64,000 nt of DNA from Mortierella alpina (taxonomy: Eukaryota > Mortierellomycota > Mortierellomycetes > Mortierellales > Mortierellaceae). Every line of letters starts with the position of its first letter. The stretch's first letter is position 1. Location: assembly GCA_029449245.1 (NCBI GenBank), contig JANATF010000003.1:1364001-1428000 (forward strand), written 5' to 3'. The position numbers and the translations under genes were made by a program. Under the pieces are notes generated by a model, which saw nothing but the letters and a program-made list of their open reading frames with translations, did not search any database and was not told the DNA's origin. This document shows positions 24,857 to 35,612 of the stretch, in pieces.

Positions 24857-26161
24857 TCAGATCCTGTCCTCCCAGGTGAGATATCGATTCAAGTCGAAGC
24901 TGGGGTAAGGCTCTCCAGGTGGCCGTGGTCCTGTGATGGTCACCGGCACTTCAATACGAGAGGAGTAAAAAAAACAAAATAAGAAAATGCATCAAAATAA
25001 ATCCAGAGCAGTGTGCCAGTCAGAGCATTGTGCCGGTCAGAGTTACACAGTCGACCAGGTGAAGATAAAGAAATATATCATCAAAACATGGCATGACTTA
25101 CTCTCAACTCTCATTTTGTGCCTGGCACCATTCTCGCCCATCCTCACCACCATGATCAACTTGAGTTTATGCGTTTTAGTCACCATGGCCGAGACGAAGG
25201 ACGATGTCAATTTCGGTGCACCCGGCAAGTGCACGACGACCGTCCGTTGCCAGCTCTTGTGAGCTTCAGCCACGGGCCACTCATTCTTCAGCCGAGTGGC
25301 CAAGACGGTTTTCTTGTACGATTTTTTAGCGCCCACGTCCGAGAGTACGAGCTTTGTGTATTCCTTTAGCTTAATGACAGCGCTCACAACGCGGACAGGA
25401 AACTCTGCCGGCATGAATTTGATACTGACTGGGGTTTGTTGTCCGAGGTACAGGATGTCTGAGGGGATCACACAGACGTAAGGGACGATTTCATTGAGTG
25501 TGCCTTTGAACCGCGTCATAGCCATGGGTGTATTCGCGAAAGGCTTTTGGGGTCGAGGTAGGATCGAGTTGACGACGCAAATGGCTTTGTAACGGGACAC
25601 GTTCATGGAAGGAAACTTCCGGACCAGCGTGACGCGGACGCTGTAGACCATTGAGTCGTAAATGCTGTAGTAGGACGAGGGCATTGTGGAGGCGTCGATC
25701 GGAAAGTGGAAGGAATAAGAATACTGTCCTGCCTGGACAATGCCTTCTCTTGGGTGAGGAAGTTCCACGCGAAGAATCTGCTCGTCGTGCAACAGGGTTC
25801 CTCGATAGCTTTCAGATACAAAGATAAAGACCTCTTTGCACACCATATGCATTTTGTAAGAAACATAAAAAAGTGCGGTTAGTGAAAACGTTTTGTTCGC
25901 TTAGGTAGGTCGTCACCTGCGAGGAAACGGAATAAATAGTGACCAACCTCGCCATTGCGTTACAGCACGAGCAGTATAGTGAATGATGATATCGTCGCCT
26001 TTGCAGTCATAGTTGCAGTCGAAATTGACGGTGCCCGAGATGCTGCCCGGTGCATCGACGGTGCTGATGACCAACGGTACGCCCCTGGGACCTCGGTCAG
26101 TTGTGGGGATCGAGAGTACCAAGGCTTTTGATTTTTTAACTTGAGTTGCTGAAGCTGCCAT
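24857..26161 (-). CDS. Arrestin-fold protein
   Basis: Three exons are inferred: 26161-25948, 25833 to about 25110, and a final exon ending at the stop 24857-24859. The donor of intron 1 (GTTGGT) is unusual; the other sites are standard. The product, about 355 residues, has an arrestin-N-like beta sandwich (VPLVISTVDAPGSISGTVNF ... VFIFVSESYRGT ... QYSYSFHFPIDASTMPSSYY) and an arrestin-C-like half (IVPYVCVIPSDILYLGQQ ... VVSAVIKLKEYTKL), ending FDLNRYLTWEDRI. Fungal alpha-arrestins recruit Rsp5-type ubiquitin ligases to membrane transporters, but I see no PPxY motif in this short form, so its role is open. Confidence 0.78.
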
Positions 26162-27261
26162 GGTGATTGGGTTGTATGTGAATTCGAAAGCGAAGGCAGG
26201 CGTTTTGTCCTTTGACGCACTCTTTTTATACTCTTACTCTAAAGCCGGTTTGCGTTTGATAGGATTCGAGTCTAAGAGGAGAGAGCTGCACCTTCGAAGT
26301 GCTCTCACTGTGTGGCAGTGTATTTACACCAAACAGATGGTGGTACAAGATTTACGGCGTGTATTCTAGCAGTACAGGGGGTACCGCAAAAAGTGCATTA
26401 TCTTCGTCAAGGGTCACACCCTGACAAGTTCAGGAGATGAAAGGATGAACAGGAAGCAACTAGTCGCGAATCAATATCGGTCTTAGAGGAATTGAGCGAT
26501 GGAAAGGCGAGTAAGAAAGGTAATGGATAGTTGAGCGATCGAGCTGAAAGAGAACGGAATGGGGGGGGGTGTCAACAGACAGCCGTAAAAAGTGATGGAG
26601 TTATAGATCTTGAGACTGGTGCATGTGGAAACTGGACACGAGCTGAGGCTGCATGGGCAAAGCTATGACGATCAAGGGTGCTGGGAAGGAAGCGGAAGAG
26701 CGAGAGAAGCAAAGCGCATAATGAAAATAGAGGCACCAAGAAATGCGGTAGCCAAATGTCGACGATACACATGAAAATGGCCCTTACAGTTACAGGGGCT
26801 GGTCATACTCTCTCAGCAAATTCTAACTTAACAAATGCAGAGAAGTGCACGTCTCCTAAATGTCGATACAATACCACAGTGTGCTATTGGTACTTGTCAC
26901 CATTGAAAGACGGGACTAGCTGGCGGCGGGAGGTCTGAGGAGTTGCAAAAGCTCTTTTGGTCGCTTGAAGTGGTCGATATAGTGATAAGTCGAGTTTACC
27001 ATGTTCTGGGACGCGTTATCGTCCCTGCCTCGCTTCATGCCTTGACAGCCGACTTTGGATAAAACCTGGCCACTTGCTCCTATAAATGCTACTCCAGAAT
27101 GCTACGTGATCTCGAAAAGCATCCGCAGCAATATGCAGCGCTGTTTATATAAGAAAAAGGACCAAGCCTGATAGTGCAAGTCTCAGGGAGCAGCGGCAAT
27201 GGTTTTCAGAATTCAGGTCCAAAAAAAAATATCTTCCATAGTGTAGTGAAACTAGCGGGAT
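26162..27261. other. Intergenic, no gene recognised
   Basis: The divergent flank of the arrestin gene and 3' flank of the membrane-protein gene. Only short frames, none with family features. A G9 run lies near 26561. Confidence 0.4.
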
Positions 27262-28887
27262 TTATTTAGGCCTGCCTACGCGTCTGTGGCAAATGGGATC
27301 GTAACTTGAAAAATCTTTGTCTACGGTGGCGAGTATTTTGCCATTTGCGACGAGAGACACGTCGTTGCCGTCAGGTTCTACACCATATTCCACTGCCACG
27401 CTTGCTGCTTCTCCAGTACGTTGGTTGGCAACTCCAACTAAAGCTCTGGATAATGTGCTGTTGTAGAGCCGATATTTAAACACGGATGCAGAAGACACCA
27501 GCAGCATGATTCCAACACCTGAGATAACAATGTGGTAAAGTATCCATCCTGTTGTAATTTGAAAAGCCAGCGAAACCGTGTAGTCGACTCCTTGAAAGTT
27601 GTAAGAGTCATACATGGCTGAAATGATGTGCTCTCGTACCGTGCTGCCGTTGAATACAAAATTCATAACATCTTCCTTTGGTTGCCAGGCTCTGTCCTTT
27701 GCAAAATAAAATCTCCAAGGCGTTCCTTCGTCGTGATATTTTTCATATTGCGCTCCTGTATTCATAAAAGTCGCTTTGCCTCGGTTACTGAGTGGAAATG
27801 TTGTTATCCTGTATTCACGCCGGTACAGCAACTGGTAGGTTTCACTGCCTTGATATCCTGGCTCTATTATGGTAGCCTCTATCACGTAACCGTCCCTGGT
27901 CACCGTTACCGCCTGCCGACCTCCAAAGCCAGAACAGAAAGGAGGTCCTTTCAGCGCAGTTTCGAATCCCAATCCTTGCATAGCGGCCGCCGGATCGAAG
28001 CATCCTCCCCCCAAAGGCTTCCAAATCTGCGCTATTGCACCATCGGATTCGACGATGTAATCTGCATCCTGGCTGCTCAATCGAATCATGGCTTTCTTGT
28101 AGGTAGTTTGCGTCTCATAGTTCCACCAAAATCCAGGGACGATCAATCCAAAATCGTTGGAGGCTGGTAACAAATATCCGTTAGCTGATGCTTTCCTGTC
28201 GATTTGAGCAATCATTGCATTGCTATCGCTGGATGGCATGCATCCACTCCTAAGCTCTTGCAACTCGAAGATTGTTACACTGCCGGTTGTGCTGTATGAC
28301 CAACGGCAGGCACCGTCCGAAAATGGTGGAGCCAATGCTGATCGATTCCAGTACGAGAAAGGAGCTAGCACAAATTGGCGATCGTCGTAGAAAAAGCTAG
28401 ATGGTGTATATGCGAGGCGTTGTGATAGGTCTGTTGTCCCATATGTGACATTGGCTGACCCCATTCCCGCGCCGCATCCTGCCGTCATTTCGCACAGAGT
28501 CGAATCGCGCATTATCTGATTGAATATATCAGAGTTCACGGTAAAGTTGACGCCAGGAGGTGGTGCAGCAACCTTGACTTTTCCGACAGAGTACACTTGA
28601 TGCGGCTGCCAGACGGAGTTCACGACAACCAGCGATATCTTGGTGTAGAGGAAAAACAGCGTTATAACCAGGAATATCCAGGTTGGTCGCCCTCTTGGTA
28701 ATTTAACGCTATTATCGCGTCGTGTCAGTGTGCGAATTTGTTCCAGGATCGTTTGCTGGGACGCCACTTTGACCGAATACGTCAGGCATGTTGCCGCGGC
28801 AATGCCGTATGCACATGGAACACCACTCTCCATGATGAGTTGTGCTACTTGCTGGATTGTGTTTTTGGTGAACTGTGACAGATACAT
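27262..28887 (-). CDS. Multi-pass membrane protein of unknown family
   Basis: The first ATG of the frame is at 28887, giving ~541 residues. The frame extends a few codons further to a splice-like acceptor at 28924-28925, so an upstream exon is possible; I could not join one in phase. Hydrophobic segments lie near residues ~20-40 and ~70-95 (TWIFLVITLFFLYTKISLVV), and near the C-terminus (GWILYHIVISGVGIMLLVS). Between them is a ~330-residue domain with many Cys, Trp, Tyr and N-glycosylation sequons (NVT, NRS, NGS), so it is probably extracytoplasmic. It resembles no named family that I recognise. The long conserved-looking ectodomain suggests a receptor or wall-facing protein; that is a guess. 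Confidence 0.7.
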   Translation of the reverse strand: MYLSQFTKNTIQQVAQLIMESGVPCAYGIAAATCLTYSVKVASQQTILEQIRTLTRRDNSVKLPRGRPTWIFLVITLFFLYTKISLVVVNSVWQPHQVYSVGKVKVAAPPPGVNFTVNSDIFNQIMRDSTLCEMTAGCGAGMGSANVTYGTTDLSQRLAYTPSSFFYDDRQFVLAPFSYWNRSALAPPFSDGACRWSYSTTGSVTIFELQELRSGCMPSSDSNAMIAQIDRKASANGYLLPASNDFGLIVPGFWWNYETQTTYKKAMIRLSSQDADYIVESDGAIAQIWKPLGGGCFDPAAAMQGLGFETALKGPPFCSGFGGRQAVTVTRDGYVIEATIIEPGYQGSETYQLLYRREYRITTFPLSNRGKATFMNTGAQYEKYHDEGTPWRFYFAKDRAWQPKEDVMNFVFNGSTVREHIISAMYDSYNFQGVDYTVSLAFQITTGWILYHIVISGVGIMLLVSSASVFKYRLYNSTLSRALVGVANQRTGEAASVAVEYGVEPDGNDVSLVANGKILATVDKDFSSYDPICHRRVGRPK

Positions 28888-31600
28888 CTTTGGAGATAAT
28901 TGGCGCTGTCGTGTCAATATCTCCTGTAAATTTTGTAGAGTGGGGGATCTAGGGTGTTAGCTTCGACCAAAAGAGTTTTTCGATATAGTAATGGCTGAAC
29001 AAGAAAAAGAAAAGATAATATACTTACAAACCCCAGAAAATGTTCTCCGCGAACTCAAGCGAAACTGGATCACAGATAGGTCAAGAGCAAGAGGACAGGG
29101 ACTGGAACGGCATTAAACGAAGGAGAGCAAAACTAGGTCAGCTAAAGAGAAGTCAAAAAGGTCGCGGTCACTTGTATTCACTCAGACTTACAATAACCAA
29201 AGGCACTCTGATGGGGACTAAGGGGGTTTAGTCACGCCGCGAGGACAAGAAAAAACGTCGAGGAATGAGTTGATCACGTCTAAAACAAGAGAGAACAAAA
29301 GATAAACGCAAAATAAGCGAAAGAGCAAGCGAAGAGACAAAATAGCACTTCAATCTACAGATCCAAAAAGGGTATTATAATTATTCTGAGTTTACGGGAC
29401 AATTAAAAGCTTCAAAAACTGGAAGCGATATGAAGTAACGGATTGTTAGTATCGTTGGGCTTATGAGAGAGCATTGACATATCTTCTATGAGTAAAGATC
29501 GTGTAGGGAAGTGTATAGAGGAATAGAGAGGATTCTCCGTGGCAAGATCTACAAGGGATGAGCAAAAAATAAAACAAATAAAAACAAATCGTGCACTAAT
29601 GCCTGAACGCTTTAAAGTCCAAATAGGCTTCTAATGGGCACATAATATACCTCGACAAGGAACCCCAAGACTTGGTGAGTCCTGATCGTGGATGTCGGAA
29701 GGGAACACGATCGTCGACTAACAACAGTAGTATGCGTGCCAAAAGAATGAATGCTTGTTTCAAAAGAGTAGATATCCCTCAGTGCCTCCAGCGATGCCGA
29801 ACAAAGCCTGCAGTGAATCAGTCGGATGAAAGCAGTCGAAATCGACGTGTCAGAGTGCTTAAAAACAAGCGTAATGTGCAAACTATGCGCGCATGATGAC
29901 TTATGCGAAAGGGATAAAGTACCTGGAAATTGCAAGCGGGCTACGATGTTTAACTGGAGGACGAAAGTGAGGAAAGAAAGCAGATAGACAAAGGATTGCA
30001 AAGCAAATTTCGGCAGGTATAGATGATTTTATACCAAAGAAAGTGATAATGAGCGTTGTGAGCGAGCATCAAGGGTAGGCGGATGCCTCATACCCAAACT
30101 TCGCCAACACTGCATCGCCATCTTATTTAACCAACAGTGCTCTCCCGTGTTCTGTGCGACCGACATCTCATCGATTACTTTAGCGCGTTGACATAACAGA
30201 TTTTAGGGAGCCGAGGAAAATGGATGTCGCATCATGGACTGGGAAATATACACACACATGAATGACGAAACCAGGAAACTTATTGAAATTGCAATTGAAG
30301 GGTGCCAGAAGACAAGACAAAGGCAGTAGCGAAGGCGGCCAGAACACCAAAGGTAACAGCTTGCAAGAATATAGAGAGGGAACGCGTGGCCATCATGGTC
30401 AGAAAGACTGTAATCGTATATTGCGTTAAGCGGCGTTCACAAATTCCACAAACATGGCAGGATTTGCTCTCAAAAAACACATCACATAAATAATACACAA
30501 AAACTTGCAAATTTCTCATGACCATGTCGGCTATAACCAATCAATTGGTGTGTGAGGGAAAAAACTTGCTTGGGCGGCGGTGGTCTGCGTTGCGATGTTC
30601 CCCGACCCGACCAAATCCCGGTCAAAGTACGCTCTGGACCTAGTGCAAAATCTTAATATTTTTCCACTTGGGACCAAGAAAAACTCACATCTTCGACGAG
30701 GGCATTTGGCATCCGTGAAGAACTCGTGCACACCGTCCACCTCAAAGCCCATTCTCCGCACCTAACCACCACCCCTTCCTCCCAAGAGGAGCGGGTTAGC
30801 ATCATGGCCATTTAACTCTACAGAGTGCAACATGGCTTTCAGGTCTTGAGCATGAATGTCCATACCCTTGCCACAAATCTTTTCTCGAATCCTCTGTATT
30901 TGCTGCTCAAGCCAGTCTGTGTGTCGAAGGATCCGAGCCCAATGCTAAAAATGACTTGCGCGTCTGGCCGAAGCCACCTGAACATGAGGTATAGGCGATA
31001 GACTATGCAGTAAGTACGATCGTTGGATTGTCACTGAGGTCCGTTTGTTGCTCCTCCGTGGGTCAATCCCGGTAGCGGTCAAGGTCCATCCCGATAATGG
31101 CTGTGTTTTGGACCGGGAACGCTGCACAGTCCTCGGGTGATGCGATTTTTTTTTTTTTTTTTTTGGCTACGTTCACCAGTAACCCGCGACCCACGGGGAA
31201 AATTTGATCTTGTCGTACAGGTCGGCCTGCATTGCTTACTTTCGAGGGAAGCGACGACGACGGCGACGTATCTAAATATGTCCGCTTTTGAAATGATGTG
31301 CTGGGCTCTGGATCATACACCTCCTCGAGGAGTGCGCCCTAAGACTCGCGTAGCATATGCATATCTTAACTAGAAGCTAAGCCTGTGTAAACAGGCTTGG
31401 CGAGTGCAAACGCTATGTCATGCTATAACACAGGGAGAGCAAATCTGAAGGTAATTCATGTGAGGGTGCCATTCTTCTTTTAGGCCAGTGGGAACGTACC
31501 CAGTTTTCTGCCCTTTTATGGTCAAAAGACCACGGTCGGTAGTTGCCATGATTGCAGAGGGAACGGAACCCATCTGTTCAGGGCACTTCTCTCCACTTGG
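28888..31600. other. Gene-poor region
   Basis: No confident gene. Splice-like fragments occur on the minus strand between 29,000 and 30,000 and could be upstream exons or leader of the membrane-protein gene, but phases do not join cleanly. An 18-T tract sits at about 31144-31161. Several frames on both strands read like eroded coding sequence. Confidence 0.35.
30280..30752 (-). CDS. Possible small membrane protein (two exons)
   Basis: An ATG at 30752 opens MGFEVDGVHEFFTDAKCPRR, followed by a GTGAGT donor. A phase-compatible acceptor near 30506 leads to a frame with a CHVCGICERR cluster and a C-terminal hydrophobic helix (SLSIFLQAVTFGVLAAFATA), ending at 30280. This would be ~93 residues. No family recognised. 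Support is only splice motif, phase and composition, so it may be spurious. Confidence 0.3.
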
Positions 31601-31639
31601 CACGAGGAGAGTCACCGAACTCTTACGATTGTCGGATGT

Positions 31640-31950
31640 CGATGTTGGTCGAGTAAATGTGGGCGATCGCCAGTGTCTAGCGAGGGGTTTCCTGGCAGAC
31701 TGCTTTGATCGCGTCGTAGTCCTTAACCCCTAATATTTGTTTATGAGCTGTAATCATTGGCTGATGTTTCCGCTAAAGCTTCTTACTGGTCCCATGTTAC
31801 AGTCAGCTTGAGGAGCACATAGGCATCCACCGGTACTACACTTAGTGCCCTCCATTTGGCTGCCGCGATCATTGTCAAGGACATGCCATAGTCTTTGTCC
31901 TGCCTGATAACAAGACTATGTTCTTTTTCGGAGGACTTTGAAGGACCGGA
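31640..31950 (-). pseudogene. Decayed XPG/FEN-type nuclease fragment
   Basis: On the minus strand the frame reads TSANDYSS, stop, TNIRG, stop, and then in a shifted frame KDYDAIKAVCQETPR, stop, TLAIAHIYSTN. This parallels the XPG-I/H3TH part of the gene at 37073 (STANDYSS...RGYG; KNFNAITAIC; AIIHIYATS). The match spans about 50 residues with several stops and at least one shift, so it is a relic. Upstream on the same strand a patch reading RQDKDYG resembles RQNDKNRG of the other copy. It shows that this nuclease module is repeated in the genome. Confidence 0.6.
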
Positions 31951-32565
31951 TCTATCCCTGCTTCAGAGGATGAGCTGCGATCCTTCACTTCATCTATATA
32001 CCCTCTGCAGCCTTCGCTAGCTGGTTCTGCTTTGTCTTCCGTAGAGTGCAAAAGGGACCCTCCATATGGAGGAGGCAGTCTGGTTGGGCGCAGGTCAGAT
32101 CGAGGTTTAGCATCTATTATATTTCTCAGGCTAAGATCTCCCTCTAACTCCGGCAGCAATGTAACCGATAGAAAAGGCATGGATATCGACGTGCCCAATG
32201 CCTTGGAAGTCGTTAGGTGCGACTCTCGCTATATCGTCGGTCACTGCTATGGTCTAAGTAAGGAAGACTCGACGACGGTGCTCATGAGTATTCAGGTGAC
32301 TTTATGCGTGATCCAGCCGTATACCCCGGGGATGGTAAGTGCGGGTGAGATATAGTGGTCGAATGAGACTGATCATAGTGTAAATGAAGAAGTGGAAGGA
32401 GCGGATGAAGCAGAGAAGTGAAGGAAGGATGTGAGGACATAAATTTCGCTGCTCGAGCCACACCTGTCGTCCGGGTTCTCTCGTCTTTTCTGGTCTCGCT
32501 GATGATCATGGATGTTAAAGTATCTAAAAAAGTGACTGTTTGAAAACTGAGCGAAAATATAATTG
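31951..32565. other. Flank of the CENP-P-like gene, no gene recognised
   Basis: Frames on both strands of about 107 codons at 31875-32355 overlap each other and match nothing known. The last ~200 bp before 32566 are the promoter and leader of the next gene. Confidence 0.3.
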
Positions 32566-34334
32566 ATGGCAAAACAAGTTGAGGTGTTTGTCTCCAATCT
32601 CTTTGCGGATGAACTGCTGATGGATATCCACGACGACACAGGAACAGGACCAGGAGACGAACAAGGAGTAGACCACAGTGGCGTGTTTTCACCCTTTGGG
32701 TCTTCATGGAATGCGCCTCCAACAGTGTCCATAGCAGACTCGCATGTTCAAGCAACATCATCATTCATGGGCATGTCAACACCCTCCTCCGAGGTGGCGC
32801 GTTTTGATGAGCCGATGTCAGCAATGTCAAGAACGGAAGAGGATGACACGCTTCACGTCGAAAAGAGTCGCGTTCTGGATCAACTTCAACACATGACTTC
32901 AGAGGTCGAACGCCTGGAGAGTCGTCTCCAGGCAGTCAAGCGGAAGCGCGCGCGTGCAGTGATCGCGGCCATGGAGAGGCACCAGAAAGCACAGGAGACT
33001 GAAGCCCAAGAGATGAGGTATGGTGCAGTGGCTCGTGACAGTTGAAAGGCTGGTGGTCGTTGTAATAGTATCCATCACGGCCATTTCTAATTTGATTTTC
33101 ATGGCGCTTTGCTACAGATACGTCCTCAATACAATCCACCATATGAGCATATCGGAAAGTGTTGGAAATGCAGGAGCGGGAGTGGCAGGGCAGGATGGCA
33201 AGGCCTCAAACCGGACACTCTTTAGCTCTATGGGGACAGCAAAACTCTCTGGTCTGAACATTGACATGGTACAGGGACATGCAACTCTTCGTCATTGCGC
33301 TATGGCACTTTGACGCGTCCATGTAGCGTCCATGTAGCTGTACTAAGACCACATCCTCTTGGAAAATAGATACGGAAACAGCAAAACTTTACCAACATCT
33401 CCTTCAGCTCTATTCAAAATCATATCCTTTCCACGTCAGAAACAGGGCTGAGAGGACGGCGATATCACATCGCTGGGTCGTGCTTCCAGCTGCAGTTCAA
33501 TATCCAGTTTACCGTTCATGAGCCAAGTCTCGACCTCGCAGACGTTCAAGTCGTGGTCCCCCGCAACATAGAGCCAGAGCTGGGGTTATTCATATCCAGG
33601 TTCGTTGCGACGTGGCGTCTTTCTTTACAAAGCATTATTATTGGTATTTTTTACCTAGGCACTTTCTTAATCATGATATCTAACCTCCAGAAACTTTCTT
33701 TGTAGAGTGAAGCGTGAATCAATGCTGCTTCCATTTTTTCAAACTCTCTCTCAGTACGCGCAGATGGACGATGCTCGGTGGTCATTGATGGACAAGTTGG
33801 CGAAGCGATTCCCAAAGTTGATCAAGTCAAACCACGCTCTTCGCAAGCTACCAATGGATGAAACAGTGCTCCCGGGAGGCTCTGGAGTGCAGTCGCTGAC
33901 GTTTAGAGGTGCCAGGTATACATTTTTCTGTTTTCTTTTTTCATTTGTTTTCTTTGACCGGAGCTGCAAAGTCGATCCAGGCTGTTGATTAATTGAGTTT
34001 GTAGGTCATCGAGTCCGGAACTGGTGCTACAATGGACCATCGAGGTTACGGAGCACGGTACGGTTGTGCCGCGACTGGGACTTTTGCCGCGGATGCCTAC
34101 GAAATGTAAGTCGAGTGGCCTGGACTAAGAACTGATTCAACGTATCTGCTATAGTGATTGACCATTATCATTATGCATTCTAATTGTTTGATAGGGAGGC
34201 AAACCGACGACAAAGGCACGCTGGATGCGATTTCGACCCAGTTCATACGACTGGTACAGTTGAAGGGAACTGAGGTAGCAGTGGCAACCTTGCTGGAGTG
34301 CGTTTATGGATCCACCGGATCCGCACCTCAGTGA
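32566..34334 (+). CDS. CENPP: CENP-P-like inner kinetochore protein
   Basis: Six exons join in phase: 32566-33017, 33118-33268, 33370-33599, 33706-33915, 34005-34105 and 34195-34334 (about 427 residues). The N-terminal third is acidic and disordered, then a coiled coil (residues ~110-150, VERLESRLQAVKRKRARAVI). The C-terminal part follows the CENP-P pattern: ISFSSIQNHILSTSE, FQLQFNIQFTVHEPS, GLFISRVKRESMLLPFFQTL, LAKRFP, LVLQWTIEVTEHGTVVPRLG and FIRLVQLKGTEVAVATLL. CENP-P (RWD fold) pairs with CENP-O in the CENP-O/COMA complex of the constitutive centromere network, on centromeric chromatin. The assignment rests on motif order and spacing recalled from the family. Confidence 0.75.
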
Positions 34335-34609
34335 AGGGGGTGTACTCGTGTGGTCCATCAGCTCGTGGCCACCAAATGTTCTCTGGCCAATGGGACTCGT
34401 CAACTGACCCGTGGTGACTGTCAACTGACCCGTGGTGACTGCCAACCTTTTTTTTTTTTTTTTCTTTTTTGACACTCACATGGGCGTGGAATGAGGCCAT
34501 GGCAGACGCTTTTCTTCATCGCCCTCTTTTTTTTCGCCCTGTCTCTTTCGCTATCGCCTCTCCCCTATCTTGCACGGACGCCTTTTCTCCACCTTCTTCT
34601 TCCCTATCG

Positions 34610-34645
34610 CTCTCTCCCTCTCTCCCTCTCTCCCTCTCTCTCCTC
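34610..34645 (+). repeat. CT microsatellite (CTCTCCCT)n
   Basis: A run of CTCTCCCT units in the pyrimidine-rich leader of the following gene. It is translated as Leu/Ser/Pro only if the upstream ATG at 34491 were used, which makes that longer start unlikely. Confidence 0.8.
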
Positions 34646-34757
34646 TACCCCTTTCAGCTGCGTGAGCAAAAACGCCCTCTCGTTTCGTGTCACACTCCTC
34701 GCAGCAGTTTCTCTCTGTTTCTTCCGCTGCCTTTCTCTCCCTCCGGTCCCGGAAACG

Positions 34758-35612
34758 ATGAGGCTTGACCACGACTCAGATTCGGAGGACATGACTGACG
34801 CTTCCGCCCAACCACCAACAGACCAGTTGGATGCATCCAAGCAAGGCACTTCGAACCGTGCTCAGACGTCCGTATCATCGTTAGCAGCAGAGGATGGCAG
34901 CTGCGACACGCGGGATGGCAACTCTAGCGGCTCGCTCGTGGATGACATGGTGAAAATACAGAGTGAAGTCTCGCATATGGAAGTTCAGGCATCAGAGGAT
35001 GTTCCTGGTGCACCTTCCACCCCAGCCCTATCATCTTTGCCAAACGCATCCCTGTCTGCAAGCGAGTCTTCATCATCAACACCCTTCCCAAACACTCTTG
35101 GAGGCGGCATCAACCCAGGCCGGGCAACTCAGGCTTCCCGCACGCATACGCACACTGACTGGTACCCGTATAGTCGGTCTGGCCCGTGGTCATCGTCTTC
35201 GTCCTCCTCCACATCTTCTTCATACTCGGCGCCCTCTTTTTCTATGAGCAGCAGTCTTATCCAGTCGAAGGAGTCAGTCTATGCGGCAGTACCGATATCG
35301 TCAGAGCTGTACATCATCCCGAAATCAAGCAGAGGATTTCAGTGGAACGGGGACCTTTTTTTGAAGCCGCACCAACGTCGCAATCTAGGCGCGGACCACT
35401 TTCTGAACAGCCCAGGTCATCTTTCGCGCCAAGGAACACACTACAATAGCGACGGCTATAATGGCTACAACGGCAATAGCAGTGGTAGCGGGGCTCATAT
35501 AAATGGACAGCAGCATAACCAGCATCACCATAACCAGGATTCGTCCGTTAGCGTGCATGAGATCCGGCTGGACGATCAGGAAGGTGCAGGGATCCTGCCC
35601 TCGTGGCCATGA
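34758..35612 (+). CDS. Serine-rich intrinsically disordered protein
   Basis: A single exon. The frame is open from an ATG at 34491, but the first ~89 codons are a translated CT repeat and hydrophobic low complexity, so the ATG at 34758 (MRLDHDSDSEDMTD) is the better start, giving 284 residues. It is Ser/Thr/Gly/Asn/His-rich with poly-Ser, but has two ordered-looking blocks: PISSELYIIPKSSRGFQWN followed by DLFLKPHQRRN, and the C-terminal VHEIRLDDQEGAGILPSWP. These blocks look conserved in composition and suggest short linear binding motifs. No family recognised. It lies ~420 bp after the CENP-P-like gene on the same strand. Confidence 0.65.
   Translation: MRLDHDSDSEDMTDASAQPPTDQLDASKQGTSNRAQTSVSSLAAEDGSCDTRDGNSSGSLVDDMVKIQSEVSHMEVQASEDVPGAPSTPALSSLPNASLSASESSSSTPFPNTLGGGINPGRATQASRTHTHTDWYPYSRSGPWSSSSSSSTSSSYSAPSFSMSSSLIQSKESVYAAVPISSELYIIPKSSRGFQWNGDLFLKPHQRRNLGADHFLNSPGHLSRQGTHYNSDGYNGYNGNSSGSGAHINGQQHNQHHHNQDSSVSVHEIRLDDQEGAGILPSWP

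Noticed and set aside
28888-29064. Exon at 29028-29064 (SLEFAENIFWG) as upstream part of the membrane-protein gene
   Set aside because: Splice sites look good, but the phase does not match the main exon.
31880-31945. Plus-strand patch GHAIVFVLPDNKTMFFFGG resembling a kelch repeat
   Set aside because: The frame closes on both sides, no neighbouring repeats exist, and the opposite strand here belongs to the XPG-like relic.
34491-34757. N-terminal extension with a hydrophobic, signal-like stretch before MRLDHDSDSEDM
   Set aside because: It is a translated CT microsatellite and pyrimidine-rich leader; the downstream ATG is more plausible.
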